Source: Deltaproteobacteria bacterium (lineage in GTDB: Bacteria > Desulfobacterota > Binatia > DP-6). Taken from it: a DNA stretch of 33,020 nucleotides. This document shows positions 1 through 9,974 of this stretch, piece by piece; positions within the stretch are counted from its first letter, which is position 1, and every line of letters begins with the position of its first letter. The notes under the pieces were generated by a model that saw only the letters and a list, made by a program, of their open reading frames with translations, was not told the origin of the DNA and ran no database searches. Location of the stretch: assembly GCA_005879205.1 (NCBI GenBank), contig VBLD01000086.1, forward strand, positions 1 through 33,020, written 5' to 3'. Made by a program: the position numbers and the translations under genes.

Positions 1-2
1 AG

Positions 3-434
3 TTCTGGCAGGTCCCCCGCTTCCGCGGCGACCCGCCCGCCGACTACCCGACGGACCCGGTCGCCGAGCGCGACGGGATGCGTTTGCGGGCGAGCCACCT
101 GGCCCTCACCGTGCGGTCGATCGACGACACGCTCGCCTGGTTCCGGCGAACGTTCCCCATCGAGGTGTCCGAGGCGAAGCGACGGAGCGCGGACGGCGCG
201 GGGGAAACCCTTGCGCTGCGGCTGGCGGGCTACCCGCTCGAGCTCGTCGAGGCCTCCGGCGGAGGCCAGGGCTTCCGTCACCTGGCCATCGACGTCGAAC
301 CGCTCGCTCCCTTCCTGGCGCAGCTCGAAGCCGAAGGCCTGCGGGTCGAGCGGAGCGCGGGGCCTGCGCTGGTCGAGCTCGATGGCGCCACCCTGCTGCT
401 TCGCGAGTGCACGGGCCTCGGACGTCGGGCCTGA
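3..434 (+). CDS. VOC (glyoxalase/bleomycin resistance-like) protein, 5' truncated by window edge
   Basis: Frame is open upstream of ATG 78 (FWQVPRFRGDPPADYPTDPVAERDGM...), followed by RASHLALTVRSIDDTLAWFRRTF...GFRHLAIDVEPL, a VOC-like pattern. Confidence 0.6.
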   Translation, partial: FWQVPRFRGDPPADYPTDPVAERDGMRLRASHLALTVRSIDDTLAWFRRTFPIEVSEAKRRSADGAGETLALRLAGYPLELVEASGGGQGFRHLAIDVEPLAPFLAQLEAEGLRVERSAGPALVELDGATLLLRECTGLGRRA

Positions 435-437
435 TCG

Positions 438-1145
438 ATGCCCCTCGGCGCCGTCACTCTCGACGCCGCCGGCACGCTCTTCGAGGTGGCCGAGCCGGTC
501 GGAGCGACCTATGCCCGCATCGCCGCACGGCACGGCATCGGTCTCGCACCCGCGGAGGTGATGCGGCGCTTCCGGGCCGCGCTGGCCGCCGCCCCGCCCC
601 TCGCCTTTCCCGGCGCCAGCCCGGTTCGTCTCGGCGATCACGAGCGCGCGTGGTGGTACGCGGTCGTCCGCCGCGCCTTCGGAGCCGGGGCCACGTCGCC
701 GCAGTTCGACGCGTGCTTCACCGAGCTGTTCGACGTCTTTGCGCAGGCGGCTGCGTGGCGGGTTTTCCCCGACGCCCCCGGGGCGCTGCGCGCGCTTCGC
801 GCCCGCGGCCTGCGCGTCGGGGTCGTCTCGAATTTCGACGGCCGCCTGCTCGGGTTGCTCGAGCACCTCGGCCTCGCCCCGCTCGTCGACCGGACCGTCC
901 ATTCGACGCGGGTCGGGGTCGCGAAGCCCGACCCGGCGATCTTCCACGTCGCGCTCGAGGCGCTCGGCGTTCCGCCTTCCGAAGCGCTGCATGCGGGCGA
1001 CGACGTCATGGCCGACGTCGAGGGCGCGTTGGCCGCCGGCCTGCGCGCCGTGCTGATCGACCGCGAGGAACGGCGAGCCGCGCTACCGCCAGGCGTGCAG
1101 CGCGTCCGGAGCGTCGCGGAGCTCGTGGCCGGGCTCGACTCGTGA
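438..1145 (+). CDS. HAD-superfamily hydrolase
   Basis: LDAAGTLFE motif I, VVSNFDGR motif II, KPDPAIFHVALEALGV...HAGDDVMADVEGALAAG motifs III/IV. Confidence 0.9.
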   Translation: MPLGAVTLDAAGTLFEVAEPVGATYARIAARHGIGLAPAEVMRRFRAALAAAPPLAFPGASPVRLGDHERAWWYAVVRRAFGAGATSPQFDACFTELFDVFAQAAAWRVFPDAPGALRALRARGLRVGVVSNFDGRLLGLLEHLGLAPLVDRTVHSTRVGVAKPDPAIFHVALEALGVPPSEALHAGDDVMADVEGALAAGLRAVLIDREERRAALPPGVQRVRSVAELVAGLDS

Positions 1146-1146
1146 G

Positions 1147-1305
1147 CTATCCATACACGTCCACCAGAAGGCCGACCGCCTGCGGCGGCTGTCGGTAGTC
1201 GCCCGACGGCGACGGGTCGTCGTCGACCTCCGGCTCGACCGCCGGCGGCAGGACCTCGGGAACGAGAACCAGCCTCGGCGTGCACGGTGCGGGCAACGAC
1301 TCCAT
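1147..1305 (-). CDS. candidate 52-aa small protein
   Basis: ATG-to-TAG frame absent from the ORF track: MESLPAPCTPRLVLVPEVLPPAVEPEVDDDPSPSGDYRQPPQAVGLLVDVYG; mostly G/C at third codon positions; no homology checked. Confidence 0.35.
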   Translation of the reverse strand: MESLPAPCTPRLVLVPEVLPPAVEPEVDDDPSPSGDYRQPPQAVGLLVDVYG

Positions 1306-1493
1306 GCCGGGTAGTGCAACGCATCACGCGTGCCATTCACCGGCAGGACGATTCCGGTCTCCGGTGCGCAACGTCCTGCACGCCCGCGCGTACGGGATTT
1401 CCCGCCGGCGCGCGTCAGCGCTGGACCGAGAGGGTGCGCATCCGAGTGCGCAGCGCCGGCCTCGCGGGTGCAGCCGGCTGCGCACTCCTCCCG

Positions 1494-3022
<1,529 letters not shown>

Positions 3023-3023
<1 letters not shown>

Positions 3024-3838
3024 CAGGCTCCGGCGACTGCCTCGCACGCGCGCCAGAGCGCGGTCTCGAACGCGGTGACGAGGTGATCGAGGTCGCGGGC
3101 GCCGAGGCGCAGGCGGTCCCAGGCGGACGGCTCGATCGCCGGGATGCGTCGATCGCCGCCGAAGCCATAGCCATACGCCCGCACCAGCGTGTTGGCGACG
3201 TGCACGACGGCGGTTTCGACCGGCGCCGTCGGCGCGCGCTCGGGCGTGTGATGGAAGACGACGGGCTCCAGGAGTCGGGACGGAACGCGCCAGCGTCCGA
3301 GCAGCCAGCCGGCGATCTCGGCATGGTCGACACCGAAGAGCGCCCGCTCGGCCTCGCCGAACCGAACGCCCTCTGACGCCGCGTGTTCCAGGACCGTCGC
3401 GAACGCTGCAGGCGCCTGGCGGTAGAGGACCACCTTCCCGAGGTCGTGCAGGAGGCCCGCGCCCGCGACCTCCTCGGGATGCGGCAGCCCGAGACGGCGA
3501 GCCAGCGTCCCTGCCGCCACCGCCGTGCCGACGGAGTGCTCCCAGAAGCCGCGCAGCTCGATGCGGAGATCGAGGACCGAGGTGCTGTAGACGAGGCTCC
3601 GGGCCACGGTCGTGCCGAGGACGGTGAGTGCCTGCCCCACCGAGGCGATCTTCCCCGAGAGACCGTAGAAGGCGGAGTTGGCGACCCGCAGCAGCTGAGC
3701 GGTGAGCACCTGGTCGGTCTCGATCAGCGCCGCCGCCTCGGCGTGTCCGCCGTCGGGACGGTCGAGCGCGTCGACCACCCGCTGGACGATGGCGGGCAGC
3801 GTCGGCAGCTCGCGCAGCCGCTCGACGCGCCGGCGCAT
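3023..3838 (-). CDS. HDOD domain protein
   Basis: LRELPTLPAIVQRVVDALD...LIETDQVLTAQLLRVANSAFYGLSGKIASVGQALTVLG...GLLHDLGKVVLY; start placed at internal ATG just after the upstream gene stop. Confidence 0.9.
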
Positions 3839-3852
3839 CTCCTCGCCCTCGG

Positions 3853-4173
3853 TCAGGACGGGTCCCCGGTACGGGCGCTCAGGTGGCGGACGAGGGCGGC
3901 CTTGAGCGCCTCGAGGATCGGATCCGCCGGCTCGCCGGCAAAACGTGCCTCGAGGTCGGCGAGCGCACGAGCCAGATCCTTGTCTTCCTCCCACTCCGCG
4001 ACGTCGTCGCTCTCCACCACCTCGACGCTGCGCACACCGAGCCGGACGAGCGCGCGCACCACGCCGGGACCGAGTGTCGTACCCGCGCCCGCCGCGACGC
4101 GCCCGTCCGCCCCGAGCACGGCACGCGCGAGGTGCATGTTCGGCCTGGCGTGGCCAAGCCGGATGCGAACCAT
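3853..4173 (-). CDS. small protein resembling the N-terminal domain of HD-GYP proteins
   Basis: MVRIRLGHARPNMHLARAVLGADGRVAAGAGTTLGPGVVRALVRLGVRSVEVV; 14-nt gap to HDOD gene. Confidence 0.7.
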   Translation of the reverse strand: MVRIRLGHARPNMHLARAVLGADGRVAAGAGTTLGPGVVRALVRLGVRSVEVVESDDVAEWEEDKDLARALADLEARFAGEPADPILEALKAALVRHLSARTGDPS

Positions 4174-4180
4174 GCTGAAA

Positions 4181-4200
4181 CGGTAGCGGGCACCCTACCG
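4181..4200. promoter_or_regulatory. short inverted repeat CGGTAG-N8-CTACCG upstream of the HDOD operon
   Basis: cggtagcgggcaccctaccg directly upstream of the start at 4173. Confidence 0.3.
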
Positions 4201-4326
4201 ACTCTCAAACCGAAAACGGGCATCCGTGACCGCTTCTCCGGCGACGTGGCGGAATTGCCGACCCGGAACTACCGCAAAAGCGAGCACGTCGTTGACTTTC
4301 GAGGATGGTACGCGCGTTGCTACGCA

Positions 4327-4551
4327 ATGCACGTGATGGACCGAACGCTCTGCGGAAAGCGATGTCACACGGTTCGCACCGTCGCCCACCATCGTGGACG
4401 CCTGCCACGTGAGACTGCCGGCACGATTCGCTACGCGCTCGAGAACATCGGCCGCACCCTGGTCTTCGTCGACTTCGACTCCGGCCCGTCGCTGATGGTT
4501 CTTCCCGACGACATCAGTCTCGAGGGTCCGGAGAAGACGGTCGAGGGCTGA
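4327..4551 (+). CDS. conserved small hypothetical protein
   Basis: CGKRCHTVRTVAHHRGRLPRETAGTIRYALENIGRTLVFVDFDSGPSLMVLPDDISLEG; start could be ATG 4327 or ATG 4336. Confidence 0.6.
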   Translation: MHVMDRTLCGKRCHTVRTVAHHRGRLPRETAGTIRYALENIGRTLVFVDFDSGPSLMVLPDDISLEGPEKTVEG

Positions 4552-4582
4552 GTCCGAAGCGACGGGTTGCGGCCGAGCGTTG

Positions 4583-5768
4583 TCAGGGCGTGGCGCCGTG
4601 CGTCGTGCGCCCGGACAGCGCCCGGTTCCAGAGCCACGCGAGCCAGCCCGTCGCCTCGACGTCGCGGTCGGCGACGACGGTCACCTTGCCGAGCTCTTCG
4701 TCGCCGCGGCGGATGACGACGTCGCCGAGCGGTTGGCTGCGACGAACCGGCGCTTGCAGCAGCCGAGGGACGCGTGCCTCGACCACGATGCCTCGGTCCT
4801 CGGCGCGCTTGACGAGAACGAGCAGGTCGCCCGTCGCGAGAGCCTTGACGCGATCCTCGGTGCCGCCCGCCACCGGCACCTCGCTCACCACCGCCGCACG
4901 ATGCGCCGCGGCAACCATGCGATAGCTGGCGAACGCCTCGTTCATCAGCCGGGCCGTCTCGGTGAAGCAGCCCTCCTTGGTGAGCACCCCGAGCACGACC
5001 GCGAGCAGCCGGAGGTCGTTGCGCGTCGCGGTGGCGGTGACCGAGAAGCCCGCCTCGTGATAGTAACCGGTCTTCAGGCCGGTCGCCCAGGCCGGTCGCC
5101 CCCGCATACGTGCGCACCAGGTGGTTCGTGTTCGACATCTGCAGGGTGTCGTTGCGGAAGCCGGCGCTCGGCGTACCCGCCCAGCGCATCACCTCCGGGA
5201 ATTTCATGAGCTCGCGACCCAGCACCGCGAGATCGTGTGCGCTCGTGATGTCGGCCGTCTGCCCCTTGCCCGGCGGGAGACCGTGCGGGCTCTGGTAGGT
5301 CGTCTCGGCCAGGCCGAGGGCCTTGGCGCGGGCGTTCATGAGCTCCACGAACGCCGCCGACGTCCCGGCGATGTGCTCCGCCACGGCCACGGCCGCGTCG
5401 TTCGCCGACGCGATCATGATCGCCTTCAGCAGCTCGCCGAGCGGAAACGTCTCCCCCGCCGCCAGGTAGACCTGCGAGCCACCGATACGACTCGCCCAGG
5501 CCGACGTCCGCACCGGCTCGTCGAGCGAGAGCGACCCGTCCTGCACCCGCTCCATGGCAAGCAGCACGGTCATCATCTTCGTCATCGACGCGGGCGGCCA
5601 GCGCCGGTGCGCGTCGCGCTCGGCCAGCACGGTGCCGCTGTCCGCGTCGACGACGAGATACGCCGCCGGCGCGGTTCCCGATTCCGCCTGGTGTGTCCTC
5701 GCCGGGGCCGCGGACGCGACGAGGACGCCCCACGCCACCACGGCTGCGGCTCTTCCTGTTCCCCTCAT
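4583..5768 (-). pseudogene. D-alanyl-D-alanine carboxypeptidase (peptidase S11), frameshifted
   Basis: N-terminal part in ORF 4431..5768 (SMTKMMT SxxK, SAN motif, NTNHLVRTYAGATGL); C-terminal part in a different frame (ATGLKTGYYHEAGFSVTATATRNDLRLLAVVLG). Frame switch at the 13-bp duplication 5075..5100. Confidence 0.88.
5075..5100. repeat. exact 13-bp tandem duplication (caggccggtcgcc x2)
   Basis: caggccggtcgcc at 5075-5087 and again at 5088-5100; 13 nt is not a multiple of 3. Confidence 0.97.
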
Positions 5769-5805
5769 CCCACTACCTCAGCGCCGCCTCGCGGCGGCAC
5801 GCTCC

Positions 5806-6252
5806 TCAGCGTCCGAGGGCGACGAGCGCTTCGTCGCGCCGGATGAGCTGCTCCGTATCGGCGCGAATCACGTGCCCGCCCCCGTCCAGCTCGCCGTCCA
5901 TCAGGAGTCCGCCGACGTCGCTGGCGCGCCGCAGGAACGCGAAGAAACCCGTGCGCGTCATGCGCTGCGGGACGTAGCCGCGCGCGTTCACCAGGTCGCC
6001 CCACACCGGACCGACGGCGGCGTCGCTCGTCCAGACGAAGAGCGTCCAGCCCCAGTCCCACCGGCCGCCGAGGTACTCGCCGGCATGGCGGCGCACCGGC
6101 GGTCGCCAGAAAACGAGGAAGTCACCCGAACGTCTGAGCGCGGGCAACGCTCCGAGCTGATGGGGCCGAAGGGCCTGCGGGCGGCGCACCGGCCGCACTC
6201 GGCGGCGGGCGGCGAAGTCGACCTCGATGACCTTTGCGCGCGGCTCCGGCAA
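5806..6252 (-). CDS. hypothetical protein
   Basis: ORF of 148 aa (MPEPRAKVIEVDFAARRRVRPV...WDWGWTLFVWTSDAAVGPVWGDLVNARGYVPQ) colinear with neighbouring minus-strand genes. Confidence 0.65.
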   Translation of the reverse strand: MPEPRAKVIEVDFAARRRVRPVRRPQALRPHQLGALPALRRSGDFLVFWRPPVRRHAGEYLGGRWDWGWTLFVWTSDAAVGPVWGDLVNARGYVPQRMTRTGFFAFLRRASDVGGLLMDGELDGGGHVIRADTEQLIRRDEALVALGR

Positions 6253-6320
6253 GGCGCGCGCAAGCTACCAGCGGCCTCAGCGAAGGTCAACGCGCAGAAT
6301 GAAAAGAAGAGCCCCCAGGG

Positions 6321-6686
6321 TCAGTTGCCGCCGTAGCGCGTGTCGACCTGACCGGCAAGGTGCTCGAGGAGCCGCTGCTCGGCCTGACGGAACGCGAGCG
6401 CACGCAGCATCTCCTGGGTCTGCTGCGCGAGGGGGATCGAGGCGATGACCCCGGCGAGCTCGGCCGGGGACAGCTGGTTGATCGCCGCCTCCATCTCGGC
6501 CAGGGCCTCCTCCGGGAGGGCCCCGACATCCGCCCGCTTCGCGACCTCGAGCGCCGCGTCGAAGCGGTTGGCGAACTGCTCTTTCGCCTCGGCTCGCTCC
6601 TCCGGAGTGCACACGACGTTCAGCTTGCGCGCCGCGGCGTCGAAGAGCCGGTCGAACGCGCCGAGCAACGCCTCGCGACCTGTCAT
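6321..6686 (-). CDS. hypothetical protein
   Basis: 121-aa helical-looking ORF MTGREALLGAFDRLFDAAARKLNVVCTPEERAEAKEQFANRFDAALEVA... Confidence 0.7.
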   Translation of the reverse strand: MTGREALLGAFDRLFDAAARKLNVVCTPEERAEAKEQFANRFDAALEVAKRADVGALPEEALAEMEAAINQLSPAELAGVIASIPLAQQTQEMLRALAFRQAEQRLLEHLAGQVDTRYGGN

Positions 6687-6787
6687 TTGGCCACGATAGT
6701 CACGGCCGGGCGTCTTGTCACGCCCCGGCCCACCCGACCCCGGCGCTCGCTTGCCTCGCGCGCCCGGGGCTTGCTACAGCCCGACCG

Positions 6788-8527
6788 ATGGACGGAACGC
6801 GCGGCATGGGCGAGTCCCTCGGCCGCGCCGCCACCGGTCCGGGGGCGGCGCGTGCGGACGGTGGCGCCATCGTCGCCCGCGTGCTCGCTGGCGCCGGCGT
6901 CCGCCACGTGTTCACGGTGAACGGAGGCCACATCTGGCCAATCCTCGCCCACCTGCGCGAGCACGACCTGCAGAAGGTCCACAAGCGTCACAAGCAGTCA
7001 TGCGCGTACGCCGCCGACGGCTATGCCCGCACGAGCGGTCGCCCCGGCGTGCTCTCGGTGACGGCGGGCTGCGGGCTCACGAACGCCGTGACCGGTCTCT
7101 GCGTGGCCGGGCTCGCCGGCAGCGCCGTCGTCTGCATCGCCGGCCAGCACCCCACGACCGAGGATCAGCTCGGCTCCTTCCAGGAGGCCTACGGCGTCGA
7201 GATCTGCCGGACGTTCTCGAAGTTCACGAAACGGGTGCTCGACTGGTCCACCATCGAGGCCGACGTCCGCCTCGCCCTTCGCGCCGCCACGAGTCCGCCG
7301 CCCGGACCCGCGCTCGTCGAGATCCCGACCAACGTCCTCTACCAGGAGGACGACGTGTCGCGGCAGAAGGCCGGCGCGCGCCTGTATCCCATCTCGGAGC
7401 TGCGGAGCGCCGGCGACCCCGCGGCCATCGAACGCGCGCTCGACGCGATCGCGCGAGCCGAGCGGCCGCTGCTGGTCGCGGGCGACGGGATCTTCTGGTC
7501 CGACGCGGCGGCCGAGCTCCTCGCCTTTGCCACCAGGCTCGAGATCCCGGTCTACACGCGGCGCGCGGGCCAGGGCGCCGTTCCCGAGGATCACCCGCTG
7601 GCGGTACGCGGCGCGTGGAAGAAGCCCTTCACCGGCCGCGCGGACGTCGTGCTCGCGATCGGTTTCAAGTTCTGGAGCGGCGAGCACTTCGGATCTCCGC
7701 CGACGTGGAACGCGGCGGCGACGTACGTGCAGATCGATGCGGCACCCGAGCGTATCGGCTGGCACGTGCCCGCCGAGATCCCCGTCGTCGGCGACCCGAA
7801 GCTCGTGCTGCGCCAGCTCCTCGAGGGCGCCGTGGCCCGCGGTCTGGACGGCCGGCGCTACGCCGCGTGGCGCGGCGAGGTGGCCGAGGTTCGTAACGCA
7901 TTCGGCCGGACGCTCGCCGACCAGGCCCGGGCGGTCCGCGACGCCGTGCCCATCCATCCCGCCCGCGTCGTCGAGGAGCTCATCGCCGCGATGGCCCCCG
8001 ACGCCACGCTCGTGGTGGACAGCTTCACGCTCTCCGGCTGGCTCTCGCAGTGGTTCGGGGCTCGCTTCGCCGGGCAGATCGTCGACGCCGGACCCCTGGC
8101 GCCGGTGGGGCACGGCATCGGCATGGGGATCGGCGCCCAGCTCGCACGCCCCGGAAAGCAGGTCGTCGTGGTGATCGGCGACGGCGGGTTCGGCATCGGC
8201 GGCATGGAGCTCGAGACGGCGCTCAAGCACCGCCTGCCGCTGGTGACGCTCCTCTGGAACAACAGCTCGTGGGGCCCGAGCTTCGATCAGATGCCGATGC
8301 TCAAGGGGCGCGTCGACCCCTTCGACATGCTGCCCGAGCTCCGCTACGACCGCATGTTCGAGGCGATCGGCTGCCACGGCGAGCACGTGACCCGCCCCGA
8401 CGAGATCCGTCCGGCGCTCGAGCGCGCCATGGCCGCGGGGAAACCCTCGGTCATCAACGTCATCGGGGATCCGCGCGTCGGTCACGCGCGACTCGGCGGC
8501 AACCTGCTCGGCTCGACGCAGATCTAG
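6788..8527 (+). CDS. thiamine pyrophosphate-binding protein (acetolactate synthase/oxalyl-CoA decarboxylase-like)
   Basis: AYAADGYARTSGRPGVLSVTAGCGLTNAVTGL and TPP motif GDGGFGIGGMELETALKHRLPLVTLLWNNSSWG; start 6788 or 6812. Confidence 0.9.
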   Translation: MDGTRGMGESLGRAATGPGAARADGGAIVARVLAGAGVRHVFTVNGGHIWPILAHLREHDLQKVHKRHKQSCAYAADGYARTSGRPGVLSVTAGCGLTNAVTGLCVAGLAGSAVVCIAGQHPTTEDQLGSFQEAYGVEICRTFSKFTKRVLDWSTIEADVRLALRAATSPPPGPALVEIPTNVLYQEDDVSRQKAGARLYPISELRSAGDPAAIERALDAIARAERPLLVAGDGIFWSDAAAELLAFATRLEIPVYTRRAGQGAVPEDHPLAVRGAWKKPFTGRADVVLAIGFKFWSGEHFGSPPTWNAAATYVQIDAAPERIGWHVPAEIPVVGDPKLVLRQLLEGAVARGLDGRRYAAWRGEVAEVRNAFGRTLADQARAVRDAVPIHPARVVEELIAAMAPDATLVVDSFTLSGWLSQWFGARFAGQIVDAGPLAPVGHGIGMGIGAQLARPGKQVVVVIGDGGFGIGGMELETALKHRLPLVTLLWNNSSWGPSFDQMPMLKGRVDPFDMLPELRYDRMFEAIGCHGEHVTRPDEIRPALERAMAAGKPSVINVIGDPRVGHARLGGNLLGSTQI

Positions 8528-8530
8528 GGT

Positions 8531-8558
8531 GCGGAGAGGGCGCCGCCGCGGCCTCCGC
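8531..8558. terminator. GC-rich hairpin between convergent TPP and THUMP genes
   Basis: gcggag...ctccgc stem (8531-8536/8553-8558) followed by tatcttacttt. Confidence 0.45.
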
Positions 8559-8559
8559 G

Positions 8560-9096
8560 CTATCTTACTTTGACGAACGGGTAGTCGTGGCGGAGCGCGC
8601 GGCCGAGCACGGTGAGGCCGGCTTCGCCGCCCACGGTCTCGATGACCAGGATGTTGTCGGCGTCCTCGAAGTCGACGCGAGGCTTCACGCCGCGCGACTC
8701 GAGGGCTCGCCAGATCGGGTCGGCGACCTCGCGCTCGAGGGTCGGCGAGTGGAGCTGCCCCTTCAGCCCGCGCCGCTCGAGCCGGACGAAGAACGAGCCG
8801 CCGGCCAGGCGGTCGAGAAACGGCTCGGCGGCCTCGGCGAGCGTCGCGGCGGCGTTGCGGGGATCGATCCGCACCGTCTTCTCGATCGGCACGAGCTTGG
8901 CCAGCGAGCTCGGCAGGAAGGGGTCGGTGGCCAGCGCGTCGCGCACCCCGTCCAAGAGCGCGCGCGCGTCATCGACCCGTCCGACGACGACGTTGCGGTA
9001 GCCGGCGCCGCGGAAGCGGCCGAAGCGGCGGAGGAGCCCGAGGAGCGTGTCCCGCTGCCCCTCGAGCGAGGTCGCGAGCACGTTCCAGTCGGCCAT
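8560..9096 (-). CDS. THUMP-domain protein (stand-alone)
   Basis: GGSFFVRLERRGLKGQLHSPTLEREVADPIWRALESRGVKPRVDFEDADNILVIETVGGEAGL pattern of THUMP domains. Confidence 0.75.
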   Translation of the reverse strand: MADWNVLATSLEGQRDTLLGLLRRFGRFRGAGYRNVVVGRVDDARALLDGVRDALATDPFLPSSLAKLVPIEKTVRIDPRNAAATLAEAAEPFLDRLAGGSFFVRLERRGLKGQLHSPTLEREVADPIWRALESRGVKPRVDFEDADNILVIETVGGEAGLTVLGRALRHDYPFVKVR

Positions 9097-9103
9097 CGAG
9101 ACC

Positions 9104-9895
9104 TCAGCGGCCGGTGAAGCGGGGCGGCCGGCGCTCCATGGCGGCGCGCGCGCCTTCCCGCACGTCGTCGGTGCGAACGAGGATGCTCTGGGCGAGCAGC
9201 TCCATCTGCAGGAAGGTCTGTTTGTCGACGCCGTGGCCGAGGTCGATGAGCCGCTTGGCGAGGCCGACGGCGAGCGGCGCGTTGGCGGCGATCTCGTTCG
9301 CGAGACGTGCCGCCGCGGCCAGGTGGTCGCCGGGAGGCACCACCTGGTTCACGAGCCCGATGGCGCCGGCCTCGGACGCCGGGATCATGCGGCCCGTCAT
9401 GATGAGCTCCTTCGCCTTCGCGTAGCCGACGGTGCGGACGAGCCGCGTCGTCCCTCCCACGTCGGGCACGAGGCCGAGCCGCACCTCGGGCAGCCCGAGC
9501 TCGCAGTCGCTGGTCGCGACGCGCAGGTCGAAGGCGAGCGCCAGCTCGAGCCCTAGCCCCGGCACGTAGCGATGGAGCGCCCCGATGACCGGCTTCTCGA
9601 TCGCCTCGAGCCGCGAGAGCGCCGCCTGCATCTCGCCGACGTGCGTGCGGAACGGCGCACGCGACTCGCCCTCGACGTCGCCGGCCAGCATGCCGAAGTC
9701 GACGCCGGCCGAGAAGACGGGCCCTTCGCCGTACACGATCACGGCGCGGACCTCGCGATCGCGCTCCGCCGCGGCCACCGCGTCGACCAAGGCGAGGAGC
9801 AGCTCCCGATGGATGGCGTTTCGTTTCTCGGGCCGGTTGAGCCCGACGTAGAACAGCGCGTCCTCGCGGCGGGTGACGACGAGGGGGGTGGTCAT
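9104..9895 (-). CDS. enoyl-CoA hydratase/isomerase family protein
   Basis: RPEKRNAIHRELLLAL...GEGPVFSAGVDFGML...ALAFDLRVATSDCELGLPEVRLGLVPDVGGTTRLVRTVG. Confidence 0.93.
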   Translation of the reverse strand: MTTPLVVTRREDALFYVGLNRPEKRNAIHRELLLALVDAVAAAERDREVRAVIVYGEGPVFSAGVDFGMLAGDVEGESRAPFRTHVGEMQAALSRLEAIEKPVIGALHRYVPGLGLELALAFDLRVATSDCELGLPEVRLGLVPDVGGTTRLVRTVGYAKAKELIMTGRMIPASEAGAIGLVNQVVPPGDHLAAAARLANEIAANAPLAVGLAKRLIDLGHGVDKQTFLQMELLAQSILVRTDDVREGARAAMERRPPRFTGR

Positions 9896-9934
9896 GACGG
9901 GTGATTATCCCGCGCGGGGGGCTGCCCGCAATCC

Positions 9935-9963
9935 TTCACGCGCGCGGATACGATTGCTATAAG
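9935..9963 (+). promoter_or_regulatory. candidate sigma-70-type promoter TTCACG-N17-TATAAG (extended -10 TGcTATAAG)
   Basis: -35-like 9935-9940, -10-like 9958-9963, ATG at 9975. Confidence 0.35.
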
Positions 9964-9974
9964 CAGCGCCCCAT

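Noticed and set aside
4431-5080. C-terminal part of ORF 4431..5768 as a novel Arg-rich domain
   Set aside because: Out-of-frame translation downstream of the 13-bp duplication; the real C-terminus is in ORF 4583..5107
6998-8485. 495-aa minus-strand ORF over the TPP enzyme
   Set aside because: Antisense shadow ORF; true gene is on the plus strand
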